From Amorphochlora amoebiformis (Eukaryota; Cercozoa; Chlorarachniophyceae): 64,000 bases of DNA. This document shows, in pieces, positions 1-39,970 of the stretch. The position numbers and the translations under genes are program-made. The notes beneath the pieces were generated by a model, which did not search any database, was not told the DNA's origin, and saw only the letters and a program-made list of their open reading frames with translations. The stretch is taken from contig BAAHQB010000060.1 of assembly GCA_054601695.1 (NCBI GenBank), forward strand, positions 806,001-870,000. The letters are read 5' to 3'. Each line of letters starts with the position of its first letter. Positions within the stretch are counted from its first letter, which is position 1.

Positions 1-139
1 CTCACTCATAACACAGTCTCACTCATAACACAGTTATATCTACCACATCTATCGAAATTGACCCTGCTTGCTGTGCTAAGCCCTTAAACCACTAGGCCTG
101 AGATATAACCGCAAACAGGTTGCGATGACCACACTTATA

Positions 140-265
140 TTCTAATACACCTGTTGTATCACAAGGGCAGCATAAGCACGATTGTATTCTACTACACCTG
201 TTGTATTCACAAGGGTAGCTTAAGCACAGTTATGTTGTAGTACACCTGATGCATTGACGAGGGTA
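140..265 (-). repeat. Three tandem copies of a 5' splice junction
   Basis: The end of exon 343-246 and its donor (ATCAG|GTGTACTA) are followed in the intron by two more copies (ACAACAG|GTGTAGTA and ACAACAG|GTGTATTA) at spacings of about 47 bases. Each copy keeps an intact CAG|GTGTA donor. Confidence 0.7.
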
Positions 266-499
266 GGCTGTGATAAGCTTATCGGACTCATAGGACGCTT
301 GATTTCGCCTGGACGCATTTCGGACCCTTGTGACACAGATTCTCTAAATACAAAACACGTCAATGATACACGCATACAGCATTCGAACATGTATAGTACA
401 CCTTCCAACTTGCGAACATGTATAGTATACCTTCGTTGTTCTTTGTTTTCGATTTTCTTGGACACCTCCAAAACGCCGTACTCCATCACCGTGCTCGCC
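246..499 (-). CDS. Probable C-terminal exons of the 7TM-RGS gene
   Basis: Two minus-strand exons are read here: 499-431 (acceptor ...cacaag, donor AACGAAG|GTATAC) and 343-246 (acceptor ...tatttag, donor GCATCAG|GTGTAC). They join in phase (two bases plus one). The first encodes ASTVMEYGVLEVSKKIEN, which resembles the last helices of an RGS domain (pattern F-D-x-A-x-x-E-V). The second is a hydrophilic tail rich in Ser and Pro (MRPGEIKRPMSPIS). They lie downstream of the RGS exons on the same strand, so I assign them to the same gene. The join to the exon ending at 1962 is out of phase as modelled, so at least one exon between 500 and 1961 is unseen. The gene continues past the left edge, or ends in the first 245 bases. 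A second gene is possible. Confidence 0.5.
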
Positions 500-514
500 C
501 TTGTGAAAATTGAG

Positions 515-790
515 TGTATACAGGGTGTAAATCTCGTGGAAATCTCGTGGATATCGGGTGGAAATCGTGTGTATATTGGGTGGAAATCTAGTGTATGCTG
601 GTGGTAAATCCCTCGGTAATGGGGTGTAAATCTCGTGGATATGAGGTGGAAACGTCGTGGATATCGAGTTAAAACAGTGGATATCGACGTGAAATGAAGA
701 GTGGGAATCAGATTGAAATCTCGTGTAAATCGGGTGTAAATTGAGTGTCAATGTAAATCTCGCGTAAATCTGGTGTGAATGAAGTGGATA
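515..790. repeat. Degenerate short minisatellite
   Basis: GTAAATCTCGTGGATATCGG-like units of about 15 to 30 bases in imperfect tandem. No exon found here, although one is expected between 500 and 1961. Confidence 0.55.
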
Positions 791-864
791 TCGGGTATAA
801 ATGGCGTACAGTGTTTATTCAATTACTTTGGCACGTTTGTTTTGGATTTACCTCCAATTAATTG

Positions 865-8631
<7,767 letters not shown>

Positions 8632-8687
8632 CTTCAAGTGGTCTGGATGTATAACATATATTTTATTAATACACACACACGCACATG

Positions 8688-10070
<1,383 letters not shown>

Positions 10071-10139
10071 ATTATAGGTATATGCATGCATATGAATATC
10101 TTAAGTGAAAGTCAACATCTTTGGGAGCGTGGGGTTACG

Positions 10140-10337
10140 TTTGGATGGCCAATGCGTGTGTAATTTGAGATTTGTTAGGGTTGGATGTAGTGCATGTGTT
10201 AGTTGGTTGTGGACCTTAAGATTTGACATTTGTTAGGGTTGGATGTAGTGCATGTGTTAGTTGGTTGGGGACCTTAAGATTTGAGATTTGTTAGGGTTGG
10301 ATGAATAGTGCATGTGTTAGTTGGTTGGGTTGTGGAC

Positions 10338-10345
<8 letters not shown>
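10140..10345 (-). repeat. Three copies of a 5' splice junction (about 60-base unit)
   Basis: After the donor of exon 10437-10338 (CTCAAG|GTCCACAACC) the intron repeats CTTAAG|GTCCCCAACC and CTTAAG|GTCCACAACC, each with the following TAACACATGCACTACATCC. Confidence 0.75.
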
Positions 10346-14600
<4,255 letters not shown>

Positions 14601-14689
14601 AATGATATGTATTCTTTCTTATTGCGCATGTATTTGTAACGTAATTCTGAGAGTATCGATGTGATGAGTGGGTTTCGGGGCGAGTAGTC

Positions 14690-14860
14690 TCGCGTGAGAG
14701 TTTGGGGTAGAGGGTTGAGGGTGGGGTTTGAGGGTTCGGTTATCGGGATGGTGATCGGGTTGAGGGTTGAGGGAACGGGTTGAGGGATGGGATCGGGTTG
14801 AGGGATCGGGTTGAGGGATCGGGTTCTAGGTTCGGGATTCGGATTGGGATCGGGCTTGAT
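14690..14860. repeat. GTTGAGGGATCGG minisatellite
   Basis: Imperfect 13 to 15-base units. It is duplicated at 22140-22290 in copy B. Confidence 0.75.
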
Positions 14861-15246
14861 AGGTAAAAGCAAATGGTGAGAGGAGCGGTCATGGGGCGAT
14901 GATGTAAATCGAGTGTGCAGGAGGGGGGCGGACACGAAGATATCGTCACACTCGAGGTTTCAGGCAGGGAAGAGCGAGAGGGAGGTGTGGAAAGGGTTCC
15001 ACGAGGGTCGCAATTAGCGAAGGGTTCCACAATGGGTGCAGTTAGGGAAGGGTTTATGAGGAGAGTGTTTGGAATCGACGTTAGGAGTTTTAGATTTGTT
15101 GGAGGCAGGGGTAGTTAAGGAAGCAAAAACTGAGAAAAGGTCGCGAAAATGGTTCGCCTCGGCGCTCCTTTGACTCCAATTTAAGTCCGTATCGATTTGG
15201 TCAAGCATCGAGCAGTTGCATGGGCATAAATGGTGGAGAAGCAGAC

Positions 15247-15429
15247 CTGCAACGCCGTGGCCACTGCTCGTAACCTGATCCCCCTCCTTTCGAGAGCGTG
15301 ACACTTGTACTGACTGTAACATGAAATCACGACCACCCCAAAAATGGTCAAGCTCACTATCGCCCAGTGAGCGGCGAGACCCTGATCCGCCCCCGCGTCG
15401 GAAGATCCATGTCTCTCGTTGGAGGACAT
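15247..15429 (-). CDS. First exon of the 7TM-RGS gene (N-terminus and first helix)
   Basis: This open exon of 61 codons starts at ATG 15429 and ends at a good donor (TTGCAG|GTCTGC). It has a hydrophilic N-terminus, then helix AIVSLTIFGVVVISCYSQY, then a basic stretch HALERRGIRLR. It fits a first transmembrane segment with a short lumenal or extracellular N-terminus. It ends in phase 0, and the next recognised exon (13846) starts in phase 0, but exons between them are not resolved. A candidate is the short stretch near 14590-14650 ([16 protein letters not shown]). The duplicated copy at 22850 is frameshifted by a net 4-base loss and stops early, so only this copy can be the live 5' end. Assignment to the RGS gene rests on strand, order and phase. 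Confidence 0.55.
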
Positions 15430-15724
15430 GGGGGGGGTGGAGAGATCGGAGCTGTGAGCCTATGAGTCTATGGCGGGTTTTGTTGGTGTTTTCGTCTTTT
15501 TTTTTGGACTGGCCGAAGTTTTCGGGCGGGTGAAAGCAGCTAAACGAGTCTTAGAGGGTTAGGCATCAACCACACGAAACTACCACTTCCCCCAAAAACA
15601 GAAACCAAATATCAAAAATATACAATTATCGGTTGGGCAGGCGGTTATAAAACACTCAGCTACCCCTCACCAACAGGCGGGACTCGTCGGTACTCGACGT
15701 ACCACGACTCATCAACCAAGCGCA
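15430..15724. promoter_or_regulatory. Short bidirectional promoter region between the 7TM-RGS and membrane-protein genes
   Basis: About 295 bases separate the divergent start codons at 15429 (minus) and 15725 (plus). A TATAAA box lies at 15646-15651, about 75 bases before the plus-strand ATG. The region is free of microsatellites, which is rare in this window. The TATA box and its spacing are conserved in the duplicate at 23043-23048. Confidence 0.5.
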
Positions 15725-16831
15725 ATGGGTATACTTTGGTGCGGGGTTGGTCCTCGATATCCCGATCCTCCGCTTTGGCCAAGAGACAGTATCCCTCATG
15801 CTCTCACCTATACGGACAGCAAAGAGAACTTACGCACGAGAGACGTCGAGTTGATGGAGGTCAGGGATCCTTTGAGTCCAGGAGTGATTTGTCAGGATGG
15901 CAGCGTGATACTCGTGAGCTATCGCAGGAGTGGTCAGTATGGACAGGCTGTGCTACGCTACAACGAGATGGAGCACGAGATGATTCCGCCGCTCGATCCC
16001 GGTGACTTCGACTACGACGGGGGTGACAGACTGTGTCACCTGTCCAGAACGTGCATGTACGCGAGGAATGGAATAGATGGAGATGGAGCTGTCGGAGAGG
16101 CGTTCTACTCGTTACTGTGCCTGCCCATTTCGTTGGTCTTTTGGCTGGTAGTGTGCACGTGTGGTGAGGGGGACCCGACGATTCATCACTGGCTGCGCGA
16201 TAGGGTGGACTTGATTAACTCTCTGAGGGGCAATGACGGCATGTTGGACCTCATCAGAGATTGCCGACTACAGGGCCTAAGTGCTGTCAGGGTGATGCAA
16301 GCACTCCGGTGTGTTATGGTGAAGCTGGGTCATCGCCATGTGATAAGTGTTGGTGGAGGCGTACCGATGAGGGGACCGGGCGGCAACTACTACCTCTCAT
16401 CTAAGCTTAGTGGGTTTGCGCTGGGTGACGATAGGGACCCATTACCCGCTTATACAAGGCTGTTTGCCCAGTTCCCTAGGTCTAAGGGACTCATACAGCT
16501 GCCAATATGTGTGGTCATTATGCTCATGTTTCTGCTGTGCATATTTGGGCCACTATTCATTGGCATCCTCTGCGGCTCAGGGAACAGTAGTTACTGCTCG
16601 GTCGTTTTGTCGGTCGCAGTGTCAACTGGGTTATTGTTGAGTTCAGCCTACAGGGTGCTGGTCTGGTACATCAGTATGGATGCCGTGTGGTCAGCGTCAC
16701 GCCTCGCGTCTGAACTCTTACTCATCGTACTGAACGCGCTCCTCTGTGGTTGGGTGTACGCTATGATGCTGATATCGTCGCCCAAACTGCCCAGTAGGAT
16801 GTTGGAGCTCACGGTTGATGTTCCACGCTGA
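15725..16831 (+). CDS. Unknown four-helix membrane protein, copy A (368 aa)
   Basis: This uninterrupted 368-codon frame has a TATA box 75 bases upstream and a near-identical intact paralogue at 23123. I do not recognise the family. The first 120 residues are hydrophilic, with an acidic patch (LDPGDFDYDGGD, about 90-101). Hydrophobic segments follow at about 127-145, 258-283, 290-315 and 329-350. A soluble region between helices 1 and 2 (about 146-255) holds helical and Gly-rich parts (VISVGGGVPMRGPGGNYY, 206-223). Cysteines are frequent (about 15). Relative to copy B, residues 69-74 (SGQYGQ) replace a different 14-residue segment. The start is the first ATG after the TATA box. The gene is apparently intronless, unlike its neighbours. 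Confidence 0.85.
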   Translation: MGILWCGVGPRYPDPPLWPRDSIPHALTYTDSKENLRTRDVELMEVRDPLSPGVICQDGSVILVSYRRSGQYGQAVLRYNEMEHEMIPPLDPGDFDYDGGDRLCHLSRTCMYARNGIDGDGAVGEAFYSLLCLPISLVFWLVVCTCGEGDPTIHHWLRDRVDLINSLRGNDGMLDLIRDCRLQGLSAVRVMQALRCVMVKLGHRHVISVGGGVPMRGPGGNYYLSSKLSGFALGDDRDPLPAYTRLFAQFPRSKGLIQLPICVVIMLMFLLCIFGPLFIGILCGSGNSSYCSVVLSVAVSTGLLLSSAYRVLVWYISMDAVWSASRLASELLLIVLNALLCGWVYAMMLISSPKLPSRMLELTVDVPR

Positions 16832-16965
16832 GTCGCATGACCACATGGCCAACTCGGCTGCAACTTGCTAAGGAATAGGTGGCCAACTCCCAAGTAGGCA
16901 GATTGACCCGTCAGAGACTCACATTCAAAGGGGGAGCTGTAACGCAGAGGGCATAGTTCAAGTCG

Positions 16966-17329
16966 TGAGGAGGAATGTCTAAGTCACGTACGTGAGTAGA
17001 GTAGTTCAAGTCGCGAGGAGGAATCTAGGGAATGTCTAAGTCACGTACGTGAGTTGAGTATTTGGAGTACGCTTCAAGTCGTGCGGAGGAAGGTCTACGT
17101 TTGATGTGCGTGAGCAGTTGGACTAGTCTTCAAGTCGTAATGTGTGAACACCAAACTTAACGCTGATAATCAAACTCAAGTTGAACAACACAAGTGAATA
17201 CCGTCTAGCATATTGAACACAACTAGACCACACTTAACGTTGATAATCAAACTCAAGTAGAACAACACAACTCATATACCGTCTACTATGCTACACTTCA
17301 ACCACACTCTGTCGACTATAACACTAACA

Positions 17330-17330
<1 letters not shown>
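16966..17330. repeat. R repeat, copy 1
   Basis: One of four copies of a roughly 300 to 390-base sequence, internally made of tandem pieces: AGTCGTGAGGAGGAA with TCACGTACGTGAGT, then AACGTTGATAATCAAACTC repeated. It lies between the membrane-protein gene and the P4H fragment. No coding content seen. Confidence 0.75.
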
Positions 17331-20690
<3,360 letters not shown>

Positions 20691-20701
20691 TCACGTCGCT
20701 A

Positions 20702-21002
20702 CTCTTCAGCCTTCACCTCGTGAGGAGGAATGTCTAAGTGACGTATGTGAGTAGAGTAGTTCAAGTCGTGAGGAGGAAGGTCTAAGTCACGTACGTGAGT
20801 TGAGTAGTTGGAGTACGCTTGCAGTCGTGCGGAGAAGGTCTAAGTTTGATGTGCGTGAGCAGTTGGACTAGTCTTCAAGTCGTAATGTGTGAACACCAAA
20901 CTTAACGTTGATAATCAAACTCAAGCTGAACAACACAAGTGAAATACCGTCTACCATACTCGACTTGAACAACACAACTAGACCACACTTAACGTTGATA
21001 AT
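20702..21002. repeat. R repeat, copy 2 (cut by the duplication junction)
   Basis: Same sequence family as 16966-17330. It stops abruptly at 21002, where it is fused to the RGS intron. It corresponds to copy 4 (28157-28545), inside the prolyl 4-hydroxylase intron. Confidence 0.75.
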
Positions 21003-21096
21003 CAGGTTGTACTTGAAAGTAAGAATGCGGGTTGGGGTTAAGGTTTGGGTGTCGGGTGTCGGATGTCGGGTGTCAGGATAGGTATGGTAGGTATAC

Positions 21097-22850
<1,754 letters not shown>

Positions 22851-23122
22851 GGGGGGATGGAGAGATCGGGGCTGTGGCGGGTTTGTGTTTTCGTCTTTTT
22901 TTTGACTGGCCGAAGTTTTCGGGCGGGTGAAAGCAGCTAAACGAGTCTTAGAGGGTTAGGCATCAACCACACGAAACTACCACTCCCCCCAAAAACAGAA
23001 ACCAAATATTAAAAACATACAATTATCGGTTGGGCAGGCGGTTATAAAACATCAGCTACCCCTCACCAACAGGCGGGACTCGTCGCTAGTCGCGACGTAC
23101 CAGGACTCATCAACCAGGCACA
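22851..23122. promoter_or_regulatory. Duplicate of the bidirectional promoter region
   Basis: This is the copy-B counterpart of 15430-15724, with the TATAAA box at 23043-23048, 75 bases before the ATG at 23123. It differs from copy A by small deletions and substitutions. Any minus-strand transcript from here would enter the broken first exon of the RGS fragment. Confidence 0.45.
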
Positions 23123-24253
23123 ATGGGTATACTTTGGTGCGGGATTGGTCCTGGATTTACCGATCCTCCACCTTTGCCAAGAGACAGTATCCCTCATGCC
23201 TTCACCTATACGGACAGCAAGGGGAACTTACACACGAGAGACGTCGAGTTGATGGAGGTCAGGGATCCTTTGAGTCCAGGAGTGATTTGTCAAGATGGCA
23301 GCGTGATACTCGTGAGCTATCGCAGAGTGGAGCGTGATCACCATGGGCGGTTACGAGTCACTGCCTCAGCTGTGTTACGCTACAACGAGATGGAGCACGA
23401 GATGATTCCGCCGCTCGATCCCGGTGACTTCGACTACGACGGGGGTGACAGACTGTGTCACCTGTCCAGAACGTGCATGTACGCGAGGAATGGAATAGAT
23501 GGAGATGGAGCTGTCGGAGAGGCGTTCTACTCGTTGCTGTGCCTGCCCATTGCGTTGGTCTTTTGGCTTCTAGTGTGCACGTGTGGTGAGGGGGACCCGA
23601 CGATTCATCACTGGCTGCGCGATAGGGTGGACTTGATTAACTCTCTGAGGGGCAATGACGGCATGTTGGACCTCATCAGAGATTGCCGACTACAGGGCCT
23701 AAGTGCTGTCAGGGTGATGCAAGCACTCCGGTGTGTTATGGTGAAGCTGGGTCATCGCCATGTGATAAGTGTTGGTGGAGGCGTACCGATGAGGGGACCG
23801 GGCGGCAACTACTACCTCTCATCTAAGCTTAGTGGGTTTGCGCTGGGTGACGATAGGGACCCATTACCCGCTTATACAAGGCTGTTTGCCCCGTTCCCTA
23901 GGTCTAAGGGACTCATACAGCTGCCAATATGTGTGGTCATTATGCTCATGTTTCTGCTGTGCATATTTGGGCCACTATTCATTGGCATCCTCTGCGGCTT
24001 AAGGAACAGTAGTCACTGCTCGGTCGTTTTGTCGGTCGCAGTGTCAACTGGGTTATTGTCGACTTCAGCCTACAGGGTGCTGGTCTGGTACATCAGTATG
24101 GATGCTGTGTGGTCAGCGTCACGCCTCGCGTCTGAACTCTTACTCATCGTACTGAACGCGCTCCTCTGTGGTTGGGTGTACGCTATGATACTGATATCGT
24201 CGCCCAAACTGCCCAGTAGGATGTTGGAGCTCACGGTTGATGTTCCACGCTGA
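23123..24253 (+). CDS. Unknown four-helix membrane protein, copy B (376 aa)
   Basis: This is an intact paralogue of the frame at 15725, in the second segmental copy. Protein identity is near complete between residues 90 and 135 and between about 150 and 245 (copy A numbering). It drops in the first 40 residues (nine changes, for example RYPD to GFTD) and in one replaced cassette: residues 69-82 here (VERDHHGRLRVTAS) against six residues in copy A. The 24-base length difference keeps the frame, and no stop has arisen in either copy, so both are probably expressed. The four hydrophobic segments are conserved. No family recognised. Confidence 0.85.
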   Translation: MGILWCGIGPGFTDPPPLPRDSIPHAFTYTDSKGNLHTRDVELMEVRDPLSPGVICQDGSVILVSYRRVERDHHGRLRVTASAVLRYNEMEHEMIPPLDPGDFDYDGGDRLCHLSRTCMYARNGIDGDGAVGEAFYSLLCLPIALVFWLLVCTCGEGDPTIHHWLRDRVDLINSLRGNDGMLDLIRDCRLQGLSAVRVMQALRCVMVKLGHRHVISVGGGVPMRGPGGNYYLSSKLSGFALGDDRDPLPAYTRLFAPFPRSKGLIQLPICVVIMLMFLLCIFGPLFIGILCGLRNSSHCSVVLSVAVSTGLLSTSAYRVLVWYISMDAVWSASRLASELLLIVLNALLCGWVYAMILISSPKLPSRMLELTVDVPR

Positions 24254-24376
24254 GTCGCATGACCACATGGCCAACTCGGCTGCAACTTGCTAAGGAATAG
24301 GTGGCCAACTCGCCAGTTGGCAGATTGACCCGTCAGAGACTCACATTCAAAGGGGGAGCTGTAATACTGAGGGCAA

Positions 24377-24552
24377 ACGGCAAAGGGAGCCCATCACCAC
24401 GTAAGTAAAACACAAGCACCTGCTCCATGGGCTATATATAACCTCACTATCTCCAACCACAACCGTTACACGTCCCAATGGCAAATCAGAGCTTAAGTAC
24501 AAACCTGCGAGTCAAACTCACCCGTCAGCACAATCACTAGCGTCACTGTCTA

Positions 24553-24560
<8 letters not shown>
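24377..24560. other. Copy-B-only segment after the membrane-protein gene
   Basis: About 180 bases present here but absent at the matching place in copy A (near 16955). It contains a TATATAA box (24435-24441) and no microsatellite. Either copy A lost it by recombination in the flanking R repeat or copy B gained it. No coding frame seen. Confidence 0.5.
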
Positions 24561-24609
<49 letters not shown>

Positions 24610-25020
24610 TGATAATGTTGACGTACGTGAGTAGAGTAGTTCAAGTCGTGAGGATGAAGGTCTAAGTCACGTACGTGAGTTGAGTATTTGGAGTACGCTT
24701 CAAGTCGTGCGGAGGAAGGTCTAAGTTTGATGTACGTGAGCAGTTGGACTAGTCTTCAAGTCGTAATGTGTGAACACCAAACTTAACGTTGATAATCAAA
24801 CTCAAGCTGAACAACACAAGTGAAATACCGTCTACCATACTCGACTTGAACAACACAACTAGACCATACTTAACGTTGATAATGAAACTCAAGTTGAACA
24901 ACACAACTCATATACCGTCTACTATGCTACACTTCAACCACACTCTGTCTACTATAACACTAACCTCATAATACATAAAACGTATATGTACAGTTATATG
25001 TCTATACATACAGGTATATA

Positions 25021-25114
<94 letters not shown>

Positions 25115-25165
25115 ATATACATATAAAAAGACATTTACATATATACATTTTATATATAGGTATAT

Positions 25166-25220
<55 letters not shown>

Positions 25221-25226
25221 CATCTA

Positions 25227-25262
<36 letters not shown>

Positions 25263-25341
25263 TCAGTACCATGATGATATATTACATAATTACTAGATCA
25301 TGATATATTCATGATATATTTATATATCTATATCTAGATGT

Positions 25342-25389
<48 letters not shown>

Positions 25390-25428
25390 ATATATTATAT
25401 ATATATATATATATACATATACACACAC

Positions 25429-25514
<86 letters not shown>

Positions 25515-25590
25515 TATTATATATATGATCATGATATACTCTAGATACATTTATATACATAATATTACATATATATATATATATACATAC

Positions 25591-25632
<42 letters not shown>

Positions 25633-25695
25633 GCATATATATATATATATATACTATACATATATATATATATATACACATATATACACATATAT

Positions 25696-25735
<40 letters not shown>
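24551..25735. repeat. (TA)n blocks downstream of the second membrane-protein gene
   Basis: TA tracts at 24553-24605 and 25010-25735, with R repeat copy 3 between. No coding sequence seen. The convergent P4H stop lies at 25879. Confidence 0.9.
24616..24965. repeat. R repeat, copy 3
   Basis: Copy-B equivalent of 16966-17330, downstream of the second membrane-protein gene. Confidence 0.75.
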
Positions 25736-25738
<3 letters not shown>

Positions 25739-25878
25739 ATGTTAAGTATGTATACGTACAAAGTAGTATCTGACAAGTACGAGTGAGTATTTAAGTTGAA
25801 AGGATCTGTGTATCCGAATGATTGCCAGATACGACGGTCTTACAATTGCAAGTAGAATTGGAATTTATGCAGTTAAGA

Positions 25879-29856
<3,978 letters not shown>

Positions 29857-29909
29857 CTATATGGGTTAGCATTGCATATACTTATAATATATATATAAAA
29901 TAAACTTGC

Positions 29910-30920
29910 TACATGTCGTTGTAGCAACTTCGAGTGGATACAGTGGATAGAGTGGATACTTGTCCCTGTAGCAACTTACAGTGGATACGCTGGATACATG
30001 CCCTTGTAACAACTTACACTGGATGGAGTAGATAAATGTCCCTGTAGTAGCAACTTACGGCGGATACATTGGATACATGTCCTTGTAGTAGCAACTTACA
30101 GCGGATACAGTGGTACATGTCCTTGTAGTAGCAACTTACAGCGGATACAGTAGTACATGTCCTTGTAACAACTTATACAGTGGATATATGTCCTTGTAGT
30201 AGCAACTTACAGTGGATACAGTGGATACTGGGGATACATGTCCTCGTAACAACTTACAGTGGATACAGTGGATACATGTCCTTGTAGCAAGTTGCAGTGT
30301 ATAGAGGATACATGAGTTTGTAACATGTTACAGTGGGTACAGTGAAGGAAGTTTTACAGCTGATACAGTGGATCCATTGCCATGTAACAACTTACAGCGG
30401 ATACTTGTCGTCGTGAAATCTAACGCACATACAGCGAATACATTGCAGTGTAACATGACCTACATGATACACTGGATTTGATTTTGGGCCAATATTGAAT
30501 AGAACATACCGTGGATACATGGCAATGTAACAACATACACTGGATACAATGCAATTTAACAACATACAGTGAATACATGGCAATAAGGAGATAGGATACA
30601 GTGAATACATGGCAATAATGAGATAGGATACAGTGAATACATGGCAATGATATAGGATACAGTGAATACATGGCAAGGAAATAGGCTACAGAGAATACAT
30701 GGCGAGGAAATAGGATACAGTGAGAATCATGGCAATGAGATAGGATACAGTGGATACATGGCAATAATGAGATAGGATACAGTGAATACATGGCACAGTG
30801 AATACATGGCAATAATGAGATAGGATACAGTGAATACATGGCAATAATGAAACAGGATACAGTGAATACATGTATGTGAATGTAACAGGATACAGTGGAT
30901 ACATACATGTGAACATAACA
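29910..30920. repeat. GGATACAGTGGATACATG-type minisatellites
   Basis: Two related arrays: CCTTGTAGTAGCAACTTACA with GTGGATACA (29910-30410), and GATACAGTGAATACATGGCA with ATAATGAGATAG (30560-30910). They lie in the part of the P4H gene where the linker exon is not found. Confidence 0.8.
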
Positions 30921-30996
30921 GGATATGTGTTGTTGTGTTGAAGAGAGAACCTCTCTCTCGACTTTCCTTTTGGTTGCATTTTAGAATGCGTTTCGT

Positions 30997-31308
30997 TCAT
31001 ATAAACGGTCTTTCGTAATGTATGTTTCGTGATGGTGTCGTGAATGCATTGTTGTCGTACCTCTCGAGTCTTTCCTTGTCGCAACACTTTAGAATCTGTT
31101 GAGTGTTGAACAAGAATCGCTCGTACGCGTTGAGTGCATGAACATGGGTTGTTGAGCGTACGTCACCAGGCTGTTTTGATTCATTGTCGAAATCGCTCGC
31201 AAGCGTGTTTTCATTGCAATCATCGTTGCTGTTGTTATTGCTTTTGCTTGGATTGGTTTCCTCCTCCCTCTCAAGGGCTTCCGTACCCCACTTGCTGCCG
31301 GTAAACAC
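30997..31308 (-). CDS. Candidate coding segment in the unresolved part of the P4H gene
   Basis: Minus-strand open frame of about 100 codons, preceded by a plausible acceptor (aaggtgcag). It is hydrophilic, with FTGSKWGTEALEREEE and later ALNAYERFLFNTQQ. It sits between the two recognised blocks of the prolyl 4-hydroxylase gene, but its phase does not match the exon ending at 31446. It may be an internal exon with misplaced edges, or intronic. Confidence 0.25.
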   Translation of the reverse strand: MFTGSKWGTEALEREEETNPSKSNNNSNDDCNENTLASDFDNESKQPGDVRSTTHVHALNAYERFLFNTQQILKCCDKERLERYDNNAFTTPSRNIHYERPFI

Positions 31309-31445
31309 TGCACCTTAATGGAAAACATGTATATTATTTGAAACAGATATTGATATACACACATATACATATACATATATATATATACATATATGTGTGT
31401 GTGTGTGTGTATATATATATACATATAGTATGTGGAATACAGTAC

Positions 31446-33523
<2,078 letters not shown>

Positions 33524-33919
33524 GCGTAGGGAAGACGGGGCAGCATCACGGCCAGGTGCACAGGCAGGGGCAGGGGCAGAGCCAGGGCAAGATCTTTCGG
33601 GGGAATGCATGATGCGCTTGTGTGTGTGTGGCAACCCTGTTAGGATTTGAAACTGGATTGAAACTGTGCAAATATGAGATGAGTCTTTTAGGTATTTTCA
33701 CTCCACTGTGTTGCCCTCTAGCAGTTTGATTCCTATCTCTCTTCAAATTTCAAAGTGCAAACGCCCGAGTCTCAAGCCCAAGACTGTTTCGGAGGTACGG
33801 CCTCAGTGTCGTTCCACTCGAGTCACACGACAAAGCGCGAGTAGGGTGCCGGAGGTTCGAGAGGAGTTCCTTACCTCACCCTTAGAGCTAATTAAATTCG
33901 TCTTCGGCCAGGGATAATT

Positions 33920-35300
33920 AGGATCGCGGTTTGCCCAAGTTCGTGATATAACTTGATACCTAAAGCCGATGGCGTACCGACTATTCCGTGTGGCGATCAG
34001 AATACTGATCCTGTGATAAAGAAGCCTACGGTGAAGTTTATGGAACTCGACTCATCTCGCATCTCATCGGTATCAATGTAGCACAATTGTCAGCAAATTA
34101 CTCCTTGGGGTTTCATTGAACCAAAGGTAATTTTATTCGATTTGACTTAATAATTGGAATGAATGGTAGATGAATAAAATATGATGAAGCTGTTCCAATT
34201 CGATGTAGGGCCTCCAGGCATCGTGGCGATCGCGATCCAGATCGAATCTAGCGTAATGTTCTTAGCTAGCTTATAAGTCACTGAATTAATTAATTTTGCA
34301 ATATTCTTGCGATATAATTTGTGAGTCTCAAGTGTCTAGTCTCTAGGTAGAGGCTACGGATATGATCTAGAAGAGCATGCATGGCTGCATGATGCCAAGT
34401 TAATTGAAGTTATGCCAGATCATATGTAGTATACCGTATATTACTAGTATTACCGATGATCTATATATAGAGATCATCATGAATCATGATACTGCACCGT
34501 TGTATCTTATAGTAGGTTTTAGATACTGGTACACTACTAACACTGTTGACCTAAGATCCAGTTCTAGTATTTGACTCTGAGCTATAGGCGTCTAGTAGAT
34601 AGCTAGTGTACAGTAACAGTCTCTAGAGTCTAGACAGTACCTTTGAATGGCATTATGGTAGAGTAGATCGTCGTACAATGAATACGTATACACTAGAATA
34701 CTTCTGAATACTAGAATAGTAATTTTACTATTCAAACGATTTTAACAAGTTAAATTTACTACGCTAAGTATTCACATCAATATCTGAATAGTTATTCTAT
34801 TCTTACTAGCTGGTAAACTCTGAATACTACTGCATAATCACTAGAATCAGTATTCACGGTCCATGGATGCAGGCTATCATGCAGCACTAAGTGTACTAGA
34901 GTACTGTAGTACTACCTAGCTACCTCCAGTCTACGTTTTCTTTACTAGAGCCAGGACGGTATCTACTAGATCTAGGTATGTCTAGATGCTAGACTAGTAC
35001 TTAGAGAACGGAAATGATTCGCCGGATCTTGTGACTTGATCGTTGACTCTTATCTAGCTTCTAGAGCTTATCTAGCTATAGTAGTACTCTGACCTGGTTG
35101 TATAATTGATATCGTGCATTGAAAATAAATCAGGTTAGTCATGAGGTAGGTCCAGTAGTATAGTAGATGAACTCACACTTGAAGTGCTATCTTTTGAGAT
35201 CGTCATCGCTAGCAATGCTGCTGTACCACACTCCCCGGTGTACATCTACTACGTAACTTACATCCACAAACGTCAGATCATGGCTGCGTGATAACCTGTA
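33920..35300. other. CTAG-rich non-repetitive intergenic island
   Basis: About 1.4 kb between the P4H start and the fucosyltransferase end, with no gene or microsatellite. It is unusually dense in CTAG, ACTAGT, TCTAGA and GATC words and short palindromes (for example 34960-35010). A second island of the same style is at 43512-44170. Function unknown. Confidence 0.5.
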
Positions 35301-35319
35301 TCATAAACACTCAGTTTTA

Positions 35320-35461
35320 TATCGCATATATGTATATATATATATATATATATTATATATGTATGTATATTATATCATGTTAATACATATGATATATTTA
35401 TTCATGTATATATTTCTACATATACATTATATACACATATATATATATATATTATGTATAT

Positions 35462-35492
<31 letters not shown>

Positions 35493-35506
35493 GATTCATA
35501 AATACA

Positions 35507-35586
<80 letters not shown>

Positions 35587-35597
35587 TATATACGCCA

Positions 35598-35630
<33 letters not shown>

Positions 35631-35824
35631 ATATATATATATGTATATGTATGTATAAATATGTACATATATACTTATATATACACTTTATACATACATA
35701 TATAATATATATATATATATATAGATATAGATATAATATATATGCCCAATTTTTAAATAAAATACATTATGAAAATACCTAGAAAATGATATTATATATT
35801 ATTTGTTTATACACACACACACAG

Positions 35825-35915
<91 letters not shown>

Positions 35916-35945
35916 TATATACATATATATATATATATATATATC
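35320..35945. repeat. (TA)n block after the fucosyltransferase gene
   Basis: TA runs with (CA)n at 35810-35830. It ends just before the stop codon at 35948-35950 (minus strand). Confidence 0.9.
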
Positions 35946-35947
35946 TG

Positions 35948-39970
<4,023 letters not shown>

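Noticed and set aside
15014-15322. Minus-strand frame with CPCNCSMLDQIDTDLNW, considered as a zinc-finger or transposon protein (also 22439-22831)
   Set aside because: It overlaps the first RGS exon in another frame, the two copies are shifted by indels upstream, and no known motif is present.
30392-31087. Minus-strand frames of HCILSHYCHVFTVSY type
   Set aside because: Translation of the GATACAGTGAATACATGG minisatellite.
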